Of a DNA stretch of 64,000 bases, positions 48,497 to 58,424 are shown piece after piece; positions within the stretch are counted from its first letter, which is position 1, and each line of letters starts with the position of its first letter. This DNA is from Mycolicibacter sp. MU0102 (GTDB taxonomy: Bacteria; Actinomycetota; Actinomycetes; Mycobacteriales; Mycobacteriaceae), in NCBI RefSeq assembly GCF_963378105.1, contig NZ_OY726398.1, forward strand, positions 1,240,001 through 1,304,000. Direction: 5' to 3'. The position numbers and the translations under genes were made by a program. The notes beneath the pieces are model-generated. The model was not told the origin of the DNA. It ran no database searches and saw only the letters and a list, made by a program, of their open reading frames with translations.

Positions 48497-49819
48497 TCAG
48501 GCCGGCGGGACGGCCTGCGGCCCATCCTGCGGTGCACCGGCCGGCGCCGGGGGCGGCGGGGCGCCCGGTACGTCCGGCGGGGCCGGAGCGACCGCGTAGG
48601 CCGGCATAGGCGCGGGCGCGACCTGCGGAGCCTCCGGAGGGCCGAAGGGAGCCGGCGGGACGCCGTTGGGCGGTGCGGGCGGGCCTGCCACGGCTTGCGG
48701 CTCCAGACAGATCATCCGGCAGGCCGCCGAGGGACGCGGCAGCTGTTGTTGTTGCTGTTGCTCGGGCGAGGTCATCCACGGTGGCAGCCACGGCAGGTTT
48801 GCCAGCTGGGTCTCCAAGCTCGGCTGACCCAGGTCGATCAGGGACGATTCGGCCGGGTGATCGAGCCGCGACATCCCGTGCAGGCTGAGTGATTCCGGCC
48901 CTAGCCCTTCCGGGTGTTCCAGGTGCTCCAGATGCAGGTCCGCGATCGGCGGTGCCGGGCCCACGATCGGCGGCAGGTCGACGGGAGCCACGCCGGTGGC
49001 ATAGGCCGCAGCCCAACCCATCACGTTCTCCGCGTAGGCCATCGAGTTGTTGTAGCGCAGGATCGCGGTCAGAACCTGCGACTGTTCGCGCAGGTTCATC
49101 CCACCGCTGCACAGGTACCGCGCTGCCGCCAGCGTCGCGTCGTAGACGTTCTGCGGGTCCGCGCGACCGTCGCCGTCGCCGTCGGCGGCATACCGCGACC
49201 AGGTCCCGGGCAGGAATTGCATGGGGCCCAGTGCGCGGGCGTAGACCACCCGGCCTGGGGCGCTGCTGGCCACGATGACTTCGTTTCCGGGCAGGGTGCC
49301 GTCCAGCGCCGGCCCGTAGATCGGCTGCAGCACGTTGCCGCGCGCGTCGGTGGCCCCGCCGTTGGCGTGCCCGGACTCGATACGCCCGATCCCGGCCAGC
49401 AGGTTCCAGCTGATCCCACATTCGGGGTCGGCGACCGCCATCTGCCGCTCGGCGTTTTGGTAGGCCGCCAGCGCCGTCTTGGGGATCCCCAAGGTGCCCG
49501 GTGCATAGACGACGGCGGCCGGTGGTGCCGCCGGGGCACCCGCGGCCACGTGCAGATTCGGCTGCGAGCGGGGTACCGCGACGACGGAAGGGCCCGAGGA
49601 GCGGCCGGACGTGTGCACCGAAGCCGCCAGCGGGGTGATCGCAGCGTTGCGCAGCGGCAGAGAGGTCGACGGTGAGCGGGGCGTGGCGCCCACGGCGCCG
49701 GCGAAGACCAGCGGGGTGATGAACGCCAGGCCGAAGGCAGGTCGCAGGGCCGAACGGGCCGCCCGCCGCACCCTGGCAGCGCGGGACCCGCGCTCCGGTG
49801 CGCCGCCCCCTGTTGGCAC
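48497..49819 (-). CDS. secreted lytic transglycosylase with Pro-rich tail
   Basis: This 440-aa protein has an N-terminal signal or anchor (ALRPAFGLAFITPLVFAGAVGA), an MltB/SLT-like domain about 105-265 with catalytic-type E148 (GIGRIESGHA), ALGPMQFLPGTWSRY, NVYDATLAAARYLCSGG and RYNNSMAYAENVMGWA, then a spacer with six consecutive Gln (SPEQQQQQQLP) and a Pro/Ala tail. It cleaves peptidoglycan glycan strands. It corresponds to Rv1230c. GTG 49819 is used. The Pro-rich tail may tether it in the wall. Confidence 0.9.
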   Translation of the reverse strand: MPTGGGAPERGSRAARVRRAARSALRPAFGLAFITPLVFAGAVGATPRSPSTSLPLRNAAITPLAASVHTSGRSSGPSVVAVPRSQPNLHVAAGAPAAPPAAVVYAPGTLGIPKTALAAYQNAERQMAVADPECGISWNLLAGIGRIESGHANGGATDARGNVLQPIYGPALDGTLPGNEVIVASSAPGRVVYARALGPMQFLPGTWSRYAADGDGDGRADPQNVYDATLAAARYLCSGGMNLREQSQVLTAILRYNNSMAYAENVMGWAAAYATGVAPVDLPPIVGPAPPIADLHLEHLEHPEGLGPESLSLHGMSRLDHPAESSLIDLGQPSLETQLANLPWLPPWMTSPEQQQQQQLPRPSAACRMICLEPQAVAGPPAPPNGVPPAPFGPPEAPQVAPAPMPAYAVAPAPPDVPGAPPPPAPAGAPQDGPQAVPPA

Positions 49820-49945
49820 TCGACCGCCCCTTGTCCGTCTCGGAAAGCCTCGGAAAGCCTGGTGAAACCGCTCGGGCTTCGTGAACTAGGTCACCATACC
49901 CAACACATGTCCTGCTGATGACCGTTATCTGGTCTGCGTCGCCTG

Positions 49946-50464
49946 TCAGGACGGCCGCTGTGGGGACTCCGAGGCAGTGGAGTCGGGCTCGGGCCGCAGG
50001 GACTCCAGCAGTTCCCGCACCCGCTCGAGTTCATGGTGCAGGTAGTCGCGAGTGGCGACTTCGCCGACCGCCAGCCGCAGCGACGCCAGTTCCCGGGCCA
50101 GGTACTCGGTGTCGGCTTTGGTCTGCGCGGCACGGCGGCGGTCCTCGTCCAAGCTGACCCGGTCACGGTTCTCCTGCCGGTTCTGGGCCAGCAGGATCAG
50201 CGGGGCGGCGTAGGCGGCCTGGGTGGAAAAGGCCAGGTTGAGCAGGATGAACGGGTAGGGGTCCCACTTCAGGCTGACCGCGTAGACGTTCAGCAGGATC
50301 CAGCCCACCACCAGCACGGTTTGAATGGCCAGGTAGCGCCCGGTGCCGAAGAACCGCGCCACCGATTCGGTGAACCGGCCCAGTGCGTCGGGATCCATGT
50401 TCAGGCTGGGCAGCCGTGAGGTGCGGGGCGTGGAGAGCCGCTGTGATGTCGAGCGGTCGGTCAC
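49946..50464 (-). CDS. DUF1003 membrane protein
   Basis: This 172-aa protein has two adjacent transmembrane helices (YLAIQTVLVVGWILLNVYAV; FILLNLAFSTQAAYAAPLILLA) followed by the DUF1003 signature QNRQENRDRVSLDEDRRRAAQTKADTEYL and a coiled-coil tail. It matches Rv1231c. GTG 50464 overlaps the TGA of the upstream CBS protein gene (GTGA), and the homologue begins MTDRS at the same point, so the longer frame is rejected. The function is unknown; the pairing suggests a joint transport or metal role. Confidence 0.9.
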   Translation of the reverse strand: MTDRSTSQRLSTPRTSRLPSLNMDPDALGRFTESVARFFGTGRYLAIQTVLVVGWILLNVYAVSLKWDPYPFILLNLAFSTQAAYAAPLILLAQNRQENRDRVSLDEDRRRAAQTKADTEYLARELASLRLAVGEVATRDYLHHELERVRELLESLRPEPDSTASESPQRPS

Positions 50465-51759
50465 GACGGCCTCCCGGCGAGTTTCGGCCCCAGGTCCGGC
50501 TCGGGGGTTTCGCGCCAATCATCGGGCAGCAGGTGGTCCAGCACGTCGTCGACCGTCACCGCCCCCAGCAGGTGATTCTGCTCGTCGAGCACCGGCCCGC
50601 AGACCAGGTTGTAGGCGGCGAAGTAGCGGGTCAGCTCCGCCAACGACACCTCCGGGTTCAACGCCGGCAGGTCGGAGTCGACGAACCCGCCGATGAGTTC
50701 GGCCGGTGGCACCCGCAGTAGCCGCTGCAGCGCGACGCAGCCCAGGTAGCGGCCGGTCGGGGTGGCGGTGGGGGCGCGGGTCACGAAAACCAGCGACGAC
50801 AGCGCCGGGGTCAGGTCAGGGTCGCGCACCCGGGCCAGTGCCTCGGCGACCGAGGTGTCCGCGGTCAGTACCACCGGGTTGGTGGTCATCAACCCGCCGG
50901 CGGTGTCGGGGGAGTGCTCCAGCAGTCGGCGCACCGGATCGGAGTCGTCGGGGTCCATCCGCGCCAGCAGGGCTTCGGCTTCGGTCGGGTTCATCACGCC
51001 CAGCAAGTCGGCGGCGTCGTCGGGGTCCATCTCCTCGAGCACGTCGGCGGCCCGATCGGCGCCCAGCTGGCCCAGCACGACGGCCTGACGTTCCTCGGGC
51101 AGCTCCTGCAGGATGTCGGCCAGCCGCGCGTTGTCCAGCGCGTTGATCACCTCGTAGCGGCGTTTGGGCGGCAGCTCGCGGATGGCATCGGCGACCTCGA
51201 TCGGTCGCCAGCCCTCGAATTGCTGCAGCAGTTGCGCCACGCCCTGCCCGGGCATCGCCAGCGCCGACGGGGTCAGGCCCTGCACGTTGTGCCAGTCCAC
51301 GATGTGCACGGCGGCGCGCCGGCCCAATCGTCGGGAGTGCCGCACCGCGATCCGGGTCACCAGCCAATCGCGCGTACGGCTCTGTTCGATGGCCAAGTCG
51401 GTGATCGCCACATCGACGCCGGCCAGCTCGGGCAGCTCCGGGTCGGTGACCCGGACCTTGGTGTCCAGGACCTGACCGAGCACCAGTGCCTCACCGGGCC
51501 GCTGATTGAACTTGCGTAGGGAGACCGTTCCGGTGTTGAGGGTGACGGCGTTGGGCTCGATCGATGCGACCCGCAGAATTGGCACGAAGATGCGTCTGCG
51601 GGTGGGCAGTTCGACCACGAGTCCCAGGACACGCGGCTGCTGACGCACGATGCTGAGACTGACGACCACATCGCGGACCCGACCGACGGATTCGCCGAAC
51701 GGGCCTAGCACCAGCATCCTCGCAAGTCGCGCTGCGTAAACCCTGTTGCTCGACGCCAT
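50461..51759 (-). CDS. MgtE_N/CBS-domain protein (Rv1232c-like)
   Basis: This 432-aa protein has an N-terminal PRC-barrel-like region (VYAARLARMLVLGPFGESVGRVRDVVV), then a MgtE_N-type helical superhelix (RPIEVADAIRELPPKRRYEVINAL, DVLEEMDPDDAADLLGVM) and two CBS motifs (LMTTNPVVLTADTSVAEAL; AAYNLVCGPVLDEQNHLLGAVTVDDVLDHL). The MgtE membrane channel is missing, so it is a sensor or regulator rather than a transporter. ATG 51759 has TACCCT 7 nt upstream. It is coupled to the DUF1003 gene and divergent from the CitE-like gene. Confidence 0.9.
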   Translation of the reverse strand: MASSNRVYAARLARMLVLGPFGESVGRVRDVVVSLSIVRQQPRVLGLVVELPTRRRIFVPILRVASIEPNAVTLNTGTVSLRKFNQRPGEALVLGQVLDTKVRVTDPELPELAGVDVAITDLAIEQSRTRDWLVTRIAVRHSRRLGRRAAVHIVDWHNVQGLTPSALAMPGQGVAQLLQQFEGWRPIEVADAIRELPPKRRYEVINALDNARLADILQELPEERQAVVLGQLGADRAADVLEEMDPDDAADLLGVMNPTEAEALLARMDPDDSDPVRRLLEHSPDTAGGLMTTNPVVLTADTSVAEALARVRDPDLTPALSSLVFVTRAPTATPTGRYLGCVALQRLLRVPPAELIGGFVDSDLPALNPEVSLAELTRYFAAYNLVCGPVLDEQNHLLGAVTVDDVLDHLLPDDWRETPEPDLGPKLAGRPS

Positions 51760-51766
51760 GGTTGAA

Positions 51767-51772
51767 AGGGTA
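51767..51772 (-). promoter_or_regulatory. -10 box for leaderless CBS-protein gene
   Basis: TACCCT on the minus strand is followed by 7 nt and the ATG at 51759. The divergent CitE-like gene 12 bp away instead has an aggag RBS (51772-51776). Confidence 0.5.
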
Positions 51773-51783
51773 GGAGTATTTAG

Positions 51784-52755
51784 GTGACCAACGTGTATCG
51801 CCCCCGCCGTACTTGCCTGTCGGTACCTGGCAGCAGCCAGAAGATGATCGACAAGGCCAAGGGCCTGTCCGCAGACGAGGTCTTTCTCGATTTGGAAGAC
51901 GCTGTCGCTCCAGCGGCAAAAGAGCAGGCCCGGACCCTGGTGGCCCAGGCGCTGACCGCGCGCGACTGGACGGCGCCGCTGCTCGGGGTGCGGGTCAACG
52001 ACTGGACCACGCCGTGGACCCACGCCGACCTGATCGAGGTGGTCTCGGCGGTCGGTGCCGCCGGTACCCGACTCGATGTGATTGTGCTGCCGAAGGTGTC
52101 GGACGCCTCGCATGTGCAGGCACTGGATCTGCTGCTCACCCAGCTGGAGACCATCCACGGGCTGCCGGTAGGGCAGATCGGTATCGACGCCCAGATCGAG
52201 GACGCCCGCGGCTTGATGAACATCAACGCCATCGCCGCAGCGCCCCGGGTGCAGGCACTGGTGCTGGGACCGGCCGATCTGATGGCCAGCCTCAACACCC
52301 GCACCTTGGAGGTCGGCGAGCAGCCCGAGGGCTATACCGAGGGCGACGCCTACCACCACGTGTTGATGACGATCCTGGTGGCGGCGCGCGCCCACGGGGT
52401 CGCTGCGGTCGACGGGCCATACCTGAAAGTGCGTGACGTTGAGGCGTTCCGGCGCGTGGCGGGCCGCTCGGCTGCGCTCGGTTATGACGGCAAATGGGTG
52501 TTGCACCCCGACCAGATCGCGGCGGGCAACGAGATCTTCAGCCCGCGTCAATCCGAGTACGACCACGCCGAGCTGATCCTGGAGGCCTACGCGTGGCACA
52601 CCTCGCACGCCGGGGGAGCCCGCGGTGCGGTGATGCTCGGTGACGAGATGCTCGACGAGGCCAGTCGCAAGATGGCTTTGGTGGTGGCGGGCAAGGGCCG
52701 TGCGGCCGGAATGCGCCGGGAGGCACCGCCGTTCACGCCGCCGACTTCGGCCTAG
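51784..52755 (+). CDS. CitE-like CoA-ester lyase (HpcH/HpaI family)
   Basis: This 323-aa TIM-barrel protein has RRTCLSVPGSSQKMIDKAKG, LDLEDAVAP, the barrel strand VIVLPKVSDASHV, the Glu-bearing IDAQIEDARGL and GYDGKWVLHPDQI, all typical of malyl-CoA/citryl-CoA lyase homologues. There is no citrate lyase alpha or gamma partner nearby, so it is a stand-alone lyase or thioesterase acting on a malyl- or citramalyl-type CoA ester. GTG 51784 has an aggag RBS. A 14-bp palindrome (52747-52760) spans the stop, and a strong terminator follows. Confidence 0.88.
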   Translation: MTNVYRPRRTCLSVPGSSQKMIDKAKGLSADEVFLDLEDAVAPAAKEQARTLVAQALTARDWTAPLLGVRVNDWTTPWTHADLIEVVSAVGAAGTRLDVIVLPKVSDASHVQALDLLLTQLETIHGLPVGQIGIDAQIEDARGLMNINAIAAAPRVQALVLGPADLMASLNTRTLEVGEQPEGYTEGDAYHHVLMTILVAARAHGVAAVDGPYLKVRDVEAFRRVAGRSAALGYDGKWVLHPDQIAAGNEIFSPRQSEYDHAELILEAYAWHTSHAGGARGAVMLGDEMLDEASRKMALVVAGKGRAAGMRREAPPFTPPTSA

Positions 52756-52784
52756 GCCGAGCGCCAGACACTGTGCTGGCCGCG

Positions 52785-52850
52785 AGTCGGAATCTGACGA
52801 CGCGACACGCCCATGTTGCGTCGTCACATTCCGACTGGGCGCCGATTTTT
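52785..52850 (+). terminator. strong intrinsic terminator after the CitE-like gene
   Basis: Arms 52785-52807 and 52814-52836 (23 bp, one G-T wobble and one mismatch) enclose a 6-nt loop, followed by a T-run at 52846-52850. This is one of the few classical hairpin-plus-U-tract structures in the window. It ends directly at the stop of the convergent gene and may work for both. Confidence 0.8.
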
Positions 52851-53452
52851 CTAGTTTAGGGCGATCATCGCGAGAATGAGCGAGAGCGTCACGGCGACAC
52901 CGCCTATCGCGGTTCCGGCCACTGCCATGCCGTGGCCGGCCTCGCCGGTCGACTTGATCTGGCTCAATGCCACGCCGCCGAGGATGACACCGGCGACCCC
53001 CAGCGGCCAGAACACCAGGCCGAGCAGCGAGACCACCAGGGAACTGACCGCCAAGACGTTGGTCTTCTGCGCCTGACCCGGATTGAAATAGCCGCCCGGA
53101 TACGGCGTGCCGTAGCCCGGCGCCGGGTAACCGGGGGGATTGCCGTAGCCGGCGGGCGGGTATCCGGGCGGGCCGCCCAGTCCCGGGTACTCGCCCGGGG
53201 CGGGAGGGGTGGGCGGCAGATAACCGCCGGGCGGCAGATAGTTGCCGGGCGGAGGGGGCGGCGGGTAACCGCCCGCGCCCGGGTGCGGCGGGGAAATCCC
53301 GGCGGGGGGTAGCCGGGTGCCGGCGGGTAGCCCTCGAAGCTCGGCGGGTAAGGCCAGCCGCCCTGGTCGGGCGCGGGCGCACCCGGGTCCGCCCAGGGCT
53401 GGTCGGCATTGCCTCGTGGATTCTCGCCAGAATCCCCGCCGTGAGCTGTCAT
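52851..53452 (-). pseudogene. Rv1233c-like Pro/Gly-rich DUF4190-type membrane protein, frameshifted
   Basis: From ATG 53452 (TAGGTT 7 nt upstream) the frame reads a Pro/Gly/Tyr-rich segment to GYPPPGFP, then runs into an Arg-rich nonsense frame. The expected continuation (PPHPGAGGYPPPPPPGNYLPP..., then two transmembrane helices AVSSLVVSLLGLVFWPLGVAGVILGG and AVTLSLILAMIAL) is in the next frame. One extra G in the run at 53290-53293 restores an uninterrupted 200-aa protein, near the length of Rv1233c (198 aa). The lesion is a single-base deletion, real or a sequencing error, and the rest is undamaged. Confidence 0.85.
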
Positions 53453-53459
53453 GCTGTTC

Positions 53460-53465
53460 AACCTA
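53460..53465 (-). promoter_or_regulatory. -10 box for the frameshifted membrane-protein gene
   Basis: TAGGTT on the minus strand lies 7 nt before ATG 53452 and supports that start over the ATG at 53461. The promoter appears intact despite the frameshift. Confidence 0.45.
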
Positions 53466-53530
53466 GCCGATGCGCCGCGACCGGCCTGTCGTCCGACAGC
53501 CGCTTCCCGGAGCGAGGAGAGAGAAATCCC

Positions 53531-54058
53531 ATGACCAGCCCGTTCCAGCCCGGACAGACTCCCGATCCACTCGGCGCTGCAGGTGCGCCGGGGCGCCGTG
53601 ATGTGGGCCGGCTGCCGACCCCGCCGAAAGGCTGGCCGATCGGTTCCTACCCCACCTACGCCGAGGCGCAGCGCGCGGTGGACTACCTATCGGACCAGCA
53701 GTTCCCGGTGCACCAGGTGACGATCGTCGGCGTCGACCTGATGCAGGTCGAGCGGGTCACCGGCCGGCTCACCTGGCCCAAGGTGCTGGGCGGTGGCGTG
53801 CTGACCGGAGCCTGGCTGGGCCTGTTCATCGGCCTGGTGCTGGGCATCTTCAGCGACAACCCGACACAGGCACTGGTGACCGGCCTGATCGCCGGGGTGT
53901 TCTTCGGTCTGATCACCTCATCGGTCCCTTACGCGATGGCCCGCGGTACAAGGGATTTCAGTTCAACCATGCAATTGGTCGCGGGCCGCTACGACGTGTT
54001 GTGCGACCCGCAGAGCGCCGAGCAGGGCCGGGATCTGTTGGCGAAGCTGACGCTCTGA
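53531..54058 (+). CDS. general-stress-protein-like small membrane protein (Rv1234-like)
   Basis: This 175-aa protein has a Pro-rich N-terminus, a domain with PIGSYPTYAEAQRAVDYLSDQQFPVHQVTIVGVDL resembling the general stress protein 17M/YflT region, two transmembrane helices (VLTGAWLGLFIGLVLGIF; VTGLIAGVFFGLITSSVPYA), and a soluble end FSSTMQLVAGRYDVLC. ATG 53531 has a cgaggagag RBS. A CTGTCG-tc-CGACAG palindrome (53486-53499) lies in the divergent promoter region. It precedes the trehalose operon. Confidence 0.85.
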   Translation: MTSPFQPGQTPDPLGAAGAPGRRDVGRLPTPPKGWPIGSYPTYAEAQRAVDYLSDQQFPVHQVTIVGVDLMQVERVTGRLTWPKVLGGGVLTGAWLGLFIGLVLGIFSDNPTQALVTGLIAGVFFGLITSSVPYAMARGTRDFSSTMQLVAGRYDVLCDPQSAEQGRDLLAKLTL

Positions 54059-54092
54059 CTCTGCGTTGTTGCGTAGCGCGGTCAGGCGGCCT

Positions 54093-54098
54093 TACCGT
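54093..54098 (+). promoter_or_regulatory. -10 box of the lpqY-sugABC operon
   Basis: TACCGT would start transcription near 54105, leaving a short leader with the RBS gggagg (54118-54123) 8 nt before GTG 54132. It supports that start over upstream TTG codons. Confidence 0.45.
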
Positions 54099-54131
54099 CG
54101 TGGCACGAAACGGCAACGGGAGGCGGGTGGC

Positions 54132-55553
54132 GTGGCGAGTCGGCGCGGTCGCGTACGGCGGCTGGGCGCGGCTGCGCTGACCGCACTGACCGTTGTGTCG
54201 GCGGGATCGGCCTGCGGTTCGTCCGGGCCGTCGGCCGGTGTCCCGGTGATCAGCGTCTATACCCCGGCCAACGACACGGCGACGTTCCGGGTGATCGCGG
54301 CGCGCTGCACCCAAGCGGCCGGTGGCCGGTACCGGGTACAGCAGTTCAGCCTGCCGCGCGCCGCGGACGACCAGCGCCTGCAACTGGCCCGTCGACTGAC
54401 CGGCAACGACCGCACCTTGGACGTGATGGGCCTGGATGTGGTGTGGACCGCCGAGTTCGCCGAGGCCGGCTGGGCGTTGCCGCTGTCTGAGGATCCGGCC
54501 GGCAAGGCCGAGGCCGACGCCGCAGACGACACGCTGCCGGGCCCGCTCGCGACTGGCCGCTGGCGTGACCGGCTCTATGCCGCACCGCTCGTCACCAACA
54601 CCCAATTGCTTTGGTACCGAACGGATCTGATGACGTCCGCGCCGTCCACCTGGGACCAGATGATCGCCGAGGCGGCCCGTTTGCACGGTGCGGGCCAGCC
54701 CAGCTGGATCGCGGTGCAGGCCAAGCAATACGAGGGTTTGGTGGTCTGGTTCAACACACTGCTGGAAAGCGCTGGGGGAAGGGTCCTCGGCGATGACGGC
54801 AAGACGGTCACCCTCACCGACACCGCTGAGCGCCGGGCCGCGACCGTGGCCGCGCTGCGGGTCATGAAGGCGGTGGCGACCGCTCCGGGGGCCGACCCGT
54901 CGATCACCCAGACCGACGAGGGCACCGCCCGGCTGGCATTCGAGCAGGGCAAGGCGGCGCTGGAGGTCAACTGGCCCTTCGTGCTGCCGTCCATGCTGGA
55001 GAACGCCGTCAAGGGCGGGGTGGGGTTCCTTCCGCTGCAAGGGCGTTCGGATCTGGCCGGCAGTATCGACGGCATCGGCGCCTTTGCGCCCAGCGATGAG
55101 CAGTACCGCATCGCCTACGAGGCCAGTCGTGATGTGCTCGGGTATGCGCCGTATCCGGCGGTGTTGCCGGGGCATCCGGCCAAGGTGACTCTCGGTGGAT
55201 TGAACCTGGCGGTGGCCAAGACCACCCGGCATCGCGGCGAAGCGTTCGAAGCGGTGCGTTGTCTGCGAAACGCGGCGAACCAGAAGTATCTCGCGATCGA
55301 GGGTGGGCTGCCCGCGGTGCGCGCCTCGGTATACGCCGACCCGCAGTTCCAGGAGAAATACCCGCAGCACAACGTGATCCGTCAGCAGCTCACCGATGCT
55401 GCGGTGCGGCCGGTGACACCGGTGTATCAGGCGGTGTCGACCCGGATATCGGCCACGCTGGCGCCGATCAGCGCCATCGACCCGGAGCGCACCGCCGATG
55501 AGCTCACCGTGCAGGTGCAAAAGGCCATCGACGGCAAGGGACTGATCCCGTGA
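54132..55553 (+). CDS. lpqY: trehalose-binding lipoprotein LpqY
   Basis: LpqY is the periplasmic receptor of the LpqY-SugABC importer that recycles trehalose released during mycolate transfer. The 473-aa protein has a signal (LGAAALTALTVVSAGSAC) with lipidated C28 and an extracellular-solute-binding fold: LARRLTGNDRTLDVMGLDVVWTAEFAEAGWALPL, LEVNWPFVLPSMLENAVKGGVGFLPL, GGLPAVRASVY. It is strongly similar to Rv1235. It is coupled to sugA by a GTGA overlap. Confidence 0.95.
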   Translation: MASRRGRVRRLGAAALTALTVVSAGSACGSSGPSAGVPVISVYTPANDTATFRVIAARCTQAAGGRYRVQQFSLPRAADDQRLQLARRLTGNDRTLDVMGLDVVWTAEFAEAGWALPLSEDPAGKAEADAADDTLPGPLATGRWRDRLYAAPLVTNTQLLWYRTDLMTSAPSTWDQMIAEAARLHGAGQPSWIAVQAKQYEGLVVWFNTLLESAGGRVLGDDGKTVTLTDTAERRAATVAALRVMKAVATAPGADPSITQTDEGTARLAFEQGKAALEVNWPFVLPSMLENAVKGGVGFLPLQGRSDLAGSIDGIGAFAPSDEQYRIAYEASRDVLGYAPYPAVLPGHPAKVTLGGLNLAVAKTTRHRGEAFEAVRCLRNAANQKYLAIEGGLPAVRASVYADPQFQEKYPQHNVIRQQLTDAAVRPVTPVYQAVSTRISATLAPISAIDPERTADELTVQVQKAIDGKGLIP

Positions 55554-56443
55554 CGCGCGCCGGCTCCCGCGCCGATGACGTCCGTTCACAGCGCCGGCTC
55601 GCGGTGGCGCTCGTCGCGCCGGCGGTGATCCTGATGCTGGCCGTGACGGCTTATCCGATCGGTTATGCGATCTGGCTGAGCCTGCTGCGCTACAACCTGG
55701 CCACCCCGGAGGACACCGCGTTCGTCGGGCTGGCCAACTATCAGACCACCCTGACCGACTCCTATTGGTGGACCGCGTTCGCGGTGACGCTGGGCATCAC
55801 CGTAGTCTCGGTGGTCTTCGAATTCGTCTTCGGCCTGGCGCTGGCTCTGGTGATGCACCGCAGCCTGTTCGCCAAGGGCATGGTGCGCACGGCGGTGCTG
55901 GTGCCCTACGGCATCGTCACTGTTGCGGCCGCCTACAGCTGGTATTACGCCTGGACGCCCGGGACCGGCTACCTGGCCAATCTGTTGCCGACCGGCAGTG
56001 CGCCGCTGACCCACCAATTGCCGTCGCTGGGGATCGTGGTGCTGGCCGAGGTGTGGAAGACCACGCCCTTCATGGCGCTGCTGTTGCTGGCGGGGCTGGC
56101 ACTGGTGCCCGACGAACTGCTCAAGGCCGCCCAGATGGACGGTGCCGGCGCCTGGCGGCGCCTGGTCACCATCATTCTGCCGATGATGAAACCGGCGATA
56201 CTGGTGGCGTTGCTGTTCCGCACGCTCGACGCATTTCGGATCTTCGACAACATCTACGTGCTCACCAACGGCTCCAACAGCACCGGCTCGGTATCGATCC
56301 TGGGCTACGACAACCTGTTCAAGGGATTCAACGTGGGCTTGGGGTCGGCGATCTCGGTGTTGATCTTCATCTGCGTGGCGCTGATCGCGTGGGTGTTCGT
56401 CAAGGTGTTCGGTGCCGCGGCACCAGGATCGAGCCAGAAATGA
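55550..56443 (+). CDS. sugA: trehalose ABC importer permease SugA
   Basis: This 297-aa MalF-type permease has six hydrophobic helices (first RRLAVALVAPAVILMLAVTAYPIGYAIWL) and the cytoplasmic EAA-type loop DELLKAAQMDGAGAWRRLVTIILPMMKP that contacts SugC. GTG 55550 overlaps the lpqY stop, and its own TGA overlaps the ATG of sugB. It matches Rv1236 in order and size (307 aa there). Confidence 0.95.
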   Translation: MTRAGSRADDVRSQRRLAVALVAPAVILMLAVTAYPIGYAIWLSLLRYNLATPEDTAFVGLANYQTTLTDSYWWTAFAVTLGITVVSVVFEFVFGLALALVMHRSLFAKGMVRTAVLVPYGIVTVAAAYSWYYAWTPGTGYLANLLPTGSAPLTHQLPSLGIVVLAEVWKTTPFMALLLLAGLALVPDELLKAAQMDGAGAWRRLVTIILPMMKPAILVALLFRTLDAFRIFDNIYVLTNGSNSTGSVSILGYDNLFKGFNVGLGSAISVLIFICVALIAWVFVKVFGAAAPGSSQK

Positions 56444-57267
56444 CCGAGCTTCGCCGCCGCACCGCGTGGCTGATCATCGACTTGGCCGTGGTGCTCTACG
56501 CGCTGGTCCCGGTGTTGTGGATCTTCTCGTTGTCGCTCAAGCCCACATCAACGGTCAAGGACGGCAAGTTGATTCCGTCCACCGTGACCTTGGACAACTA
56601 CCGCGGCATCTTCGCCGGTGACGTCTTCGGCTCGGCACTGATCAACTCGGTGGGCATCGGTCTGATCACCACGGTGATCGCGGTGGTGATCGGTGCGATG
56701 GCCGCCTATGCGGTGGCGCGCCTGGAGTTCGGAGGCAAGCGGCTGTTGGTGGGGGCGGCCCTGTTGATCGCGATGTTCCCCCAGATATCTCTGGTGACAC
56801 CGATTTTCAACATCGAGCGGGCCACCGGGCTGTTTGACACCTGGTTGGGGCTGATCATTCCCTACATCACCTTCGCGCTGCCGCTGGCGATCTACACCCT
56901 CTCGGCGTTCTTCTCCGAGATCCCGTGGGACCTGGAGAAGGCCGCCAAAATGGACGGCGCCACCCCCGGTCAGGCATTCCGTAAGGTGATTGCGCCGCTG
57001 GCGGCACCGGGCATCGTCACCGCCGCGATTCTGGTGTTCATCTTCGCCTGGAACGACCTGCTGTTGGCGTTGTCGCTGACGGCGACCAAGGCCTCGGTCA
57101 CCGCTCCGGTGGCGATCGCCAACTTCACCGGTAGTTCGCAATTCGAGGAGCCGACCGGCTCGATCGCGGCGGGCGCAATGGTGATCACCGTGCCGATCAT
57201 CGTCTTTGTTCTAATCTTCCAACGACGGATCGTGGCGGGACTGACCTCCGGCGCGGTGAAGGGATAG
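56440..57267 (+). CDS. sugB: trehalose ABC importer permease SugB
   Basis: This 275-aa MalG-type permease starts at ATG 56440 in the ATGA overlap with sugA. It has six helices and the EAA loop PWDLEKAAKMDGATPGQAFRKVIAPLAAPG. The C-terminus RRIVAGLTSGAVKG is typical of MalG-like subunits. It pairs with SugA around the SugC dimer and matches Rv1237 (274 aa). Confidence 0.95.
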   Translation: MTELRRRTAWLIIDLAVVLYALVPVLWIFSLSLKPTSTVKDGKLIPSTVTLDNYRGIFAGDVFGSALINSVGIGLITTVIAVVIGAMAAYAVARLEFGGKRLLVGAALLIAMFPQISLVTPIFNIERATGLFDTWLGLIIPYITFALPLAIYTLSAFFSEIPWDLEKAAKMDGATPGQAFRKVIAPLAAPGIVTAAILVFIFAWNDLLLALSLTATKASVTAPVAIANFTGSSQFEEPTGSIAAGAMVITVPIIVFVLIFQRRIVAGLTSGAVKG

Positions 57268-57271
57268 GCCG

Positions 57272-58417
<1,146 letters not shown>

Positions 58418-58424
58418 CCCGCCG

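Noticed and set aside
51784..52755. Citrate lyase beta subunit as part of a citrate fermentation operon
   Set aside because: No alpha, gamma or ligase subunit genes are nearby; stand-alone CitE-like lyases are common in actinobacteria.
51760..53409. Long minus-strand frame extending the CBS-protein gene through the CitE-like gene and beyond
   Set aside because: The CitE-like gene on the plus strand is unambiguous, and the CBS protein has a leaderless promoter and expected start at 51759.
53500..53530. Attachment site or mobile element boundary near the frameshifted gene
   Set aside because: No integrase, tRNA or direct repeats were seen; the lesion is explained by one base in a G-run.
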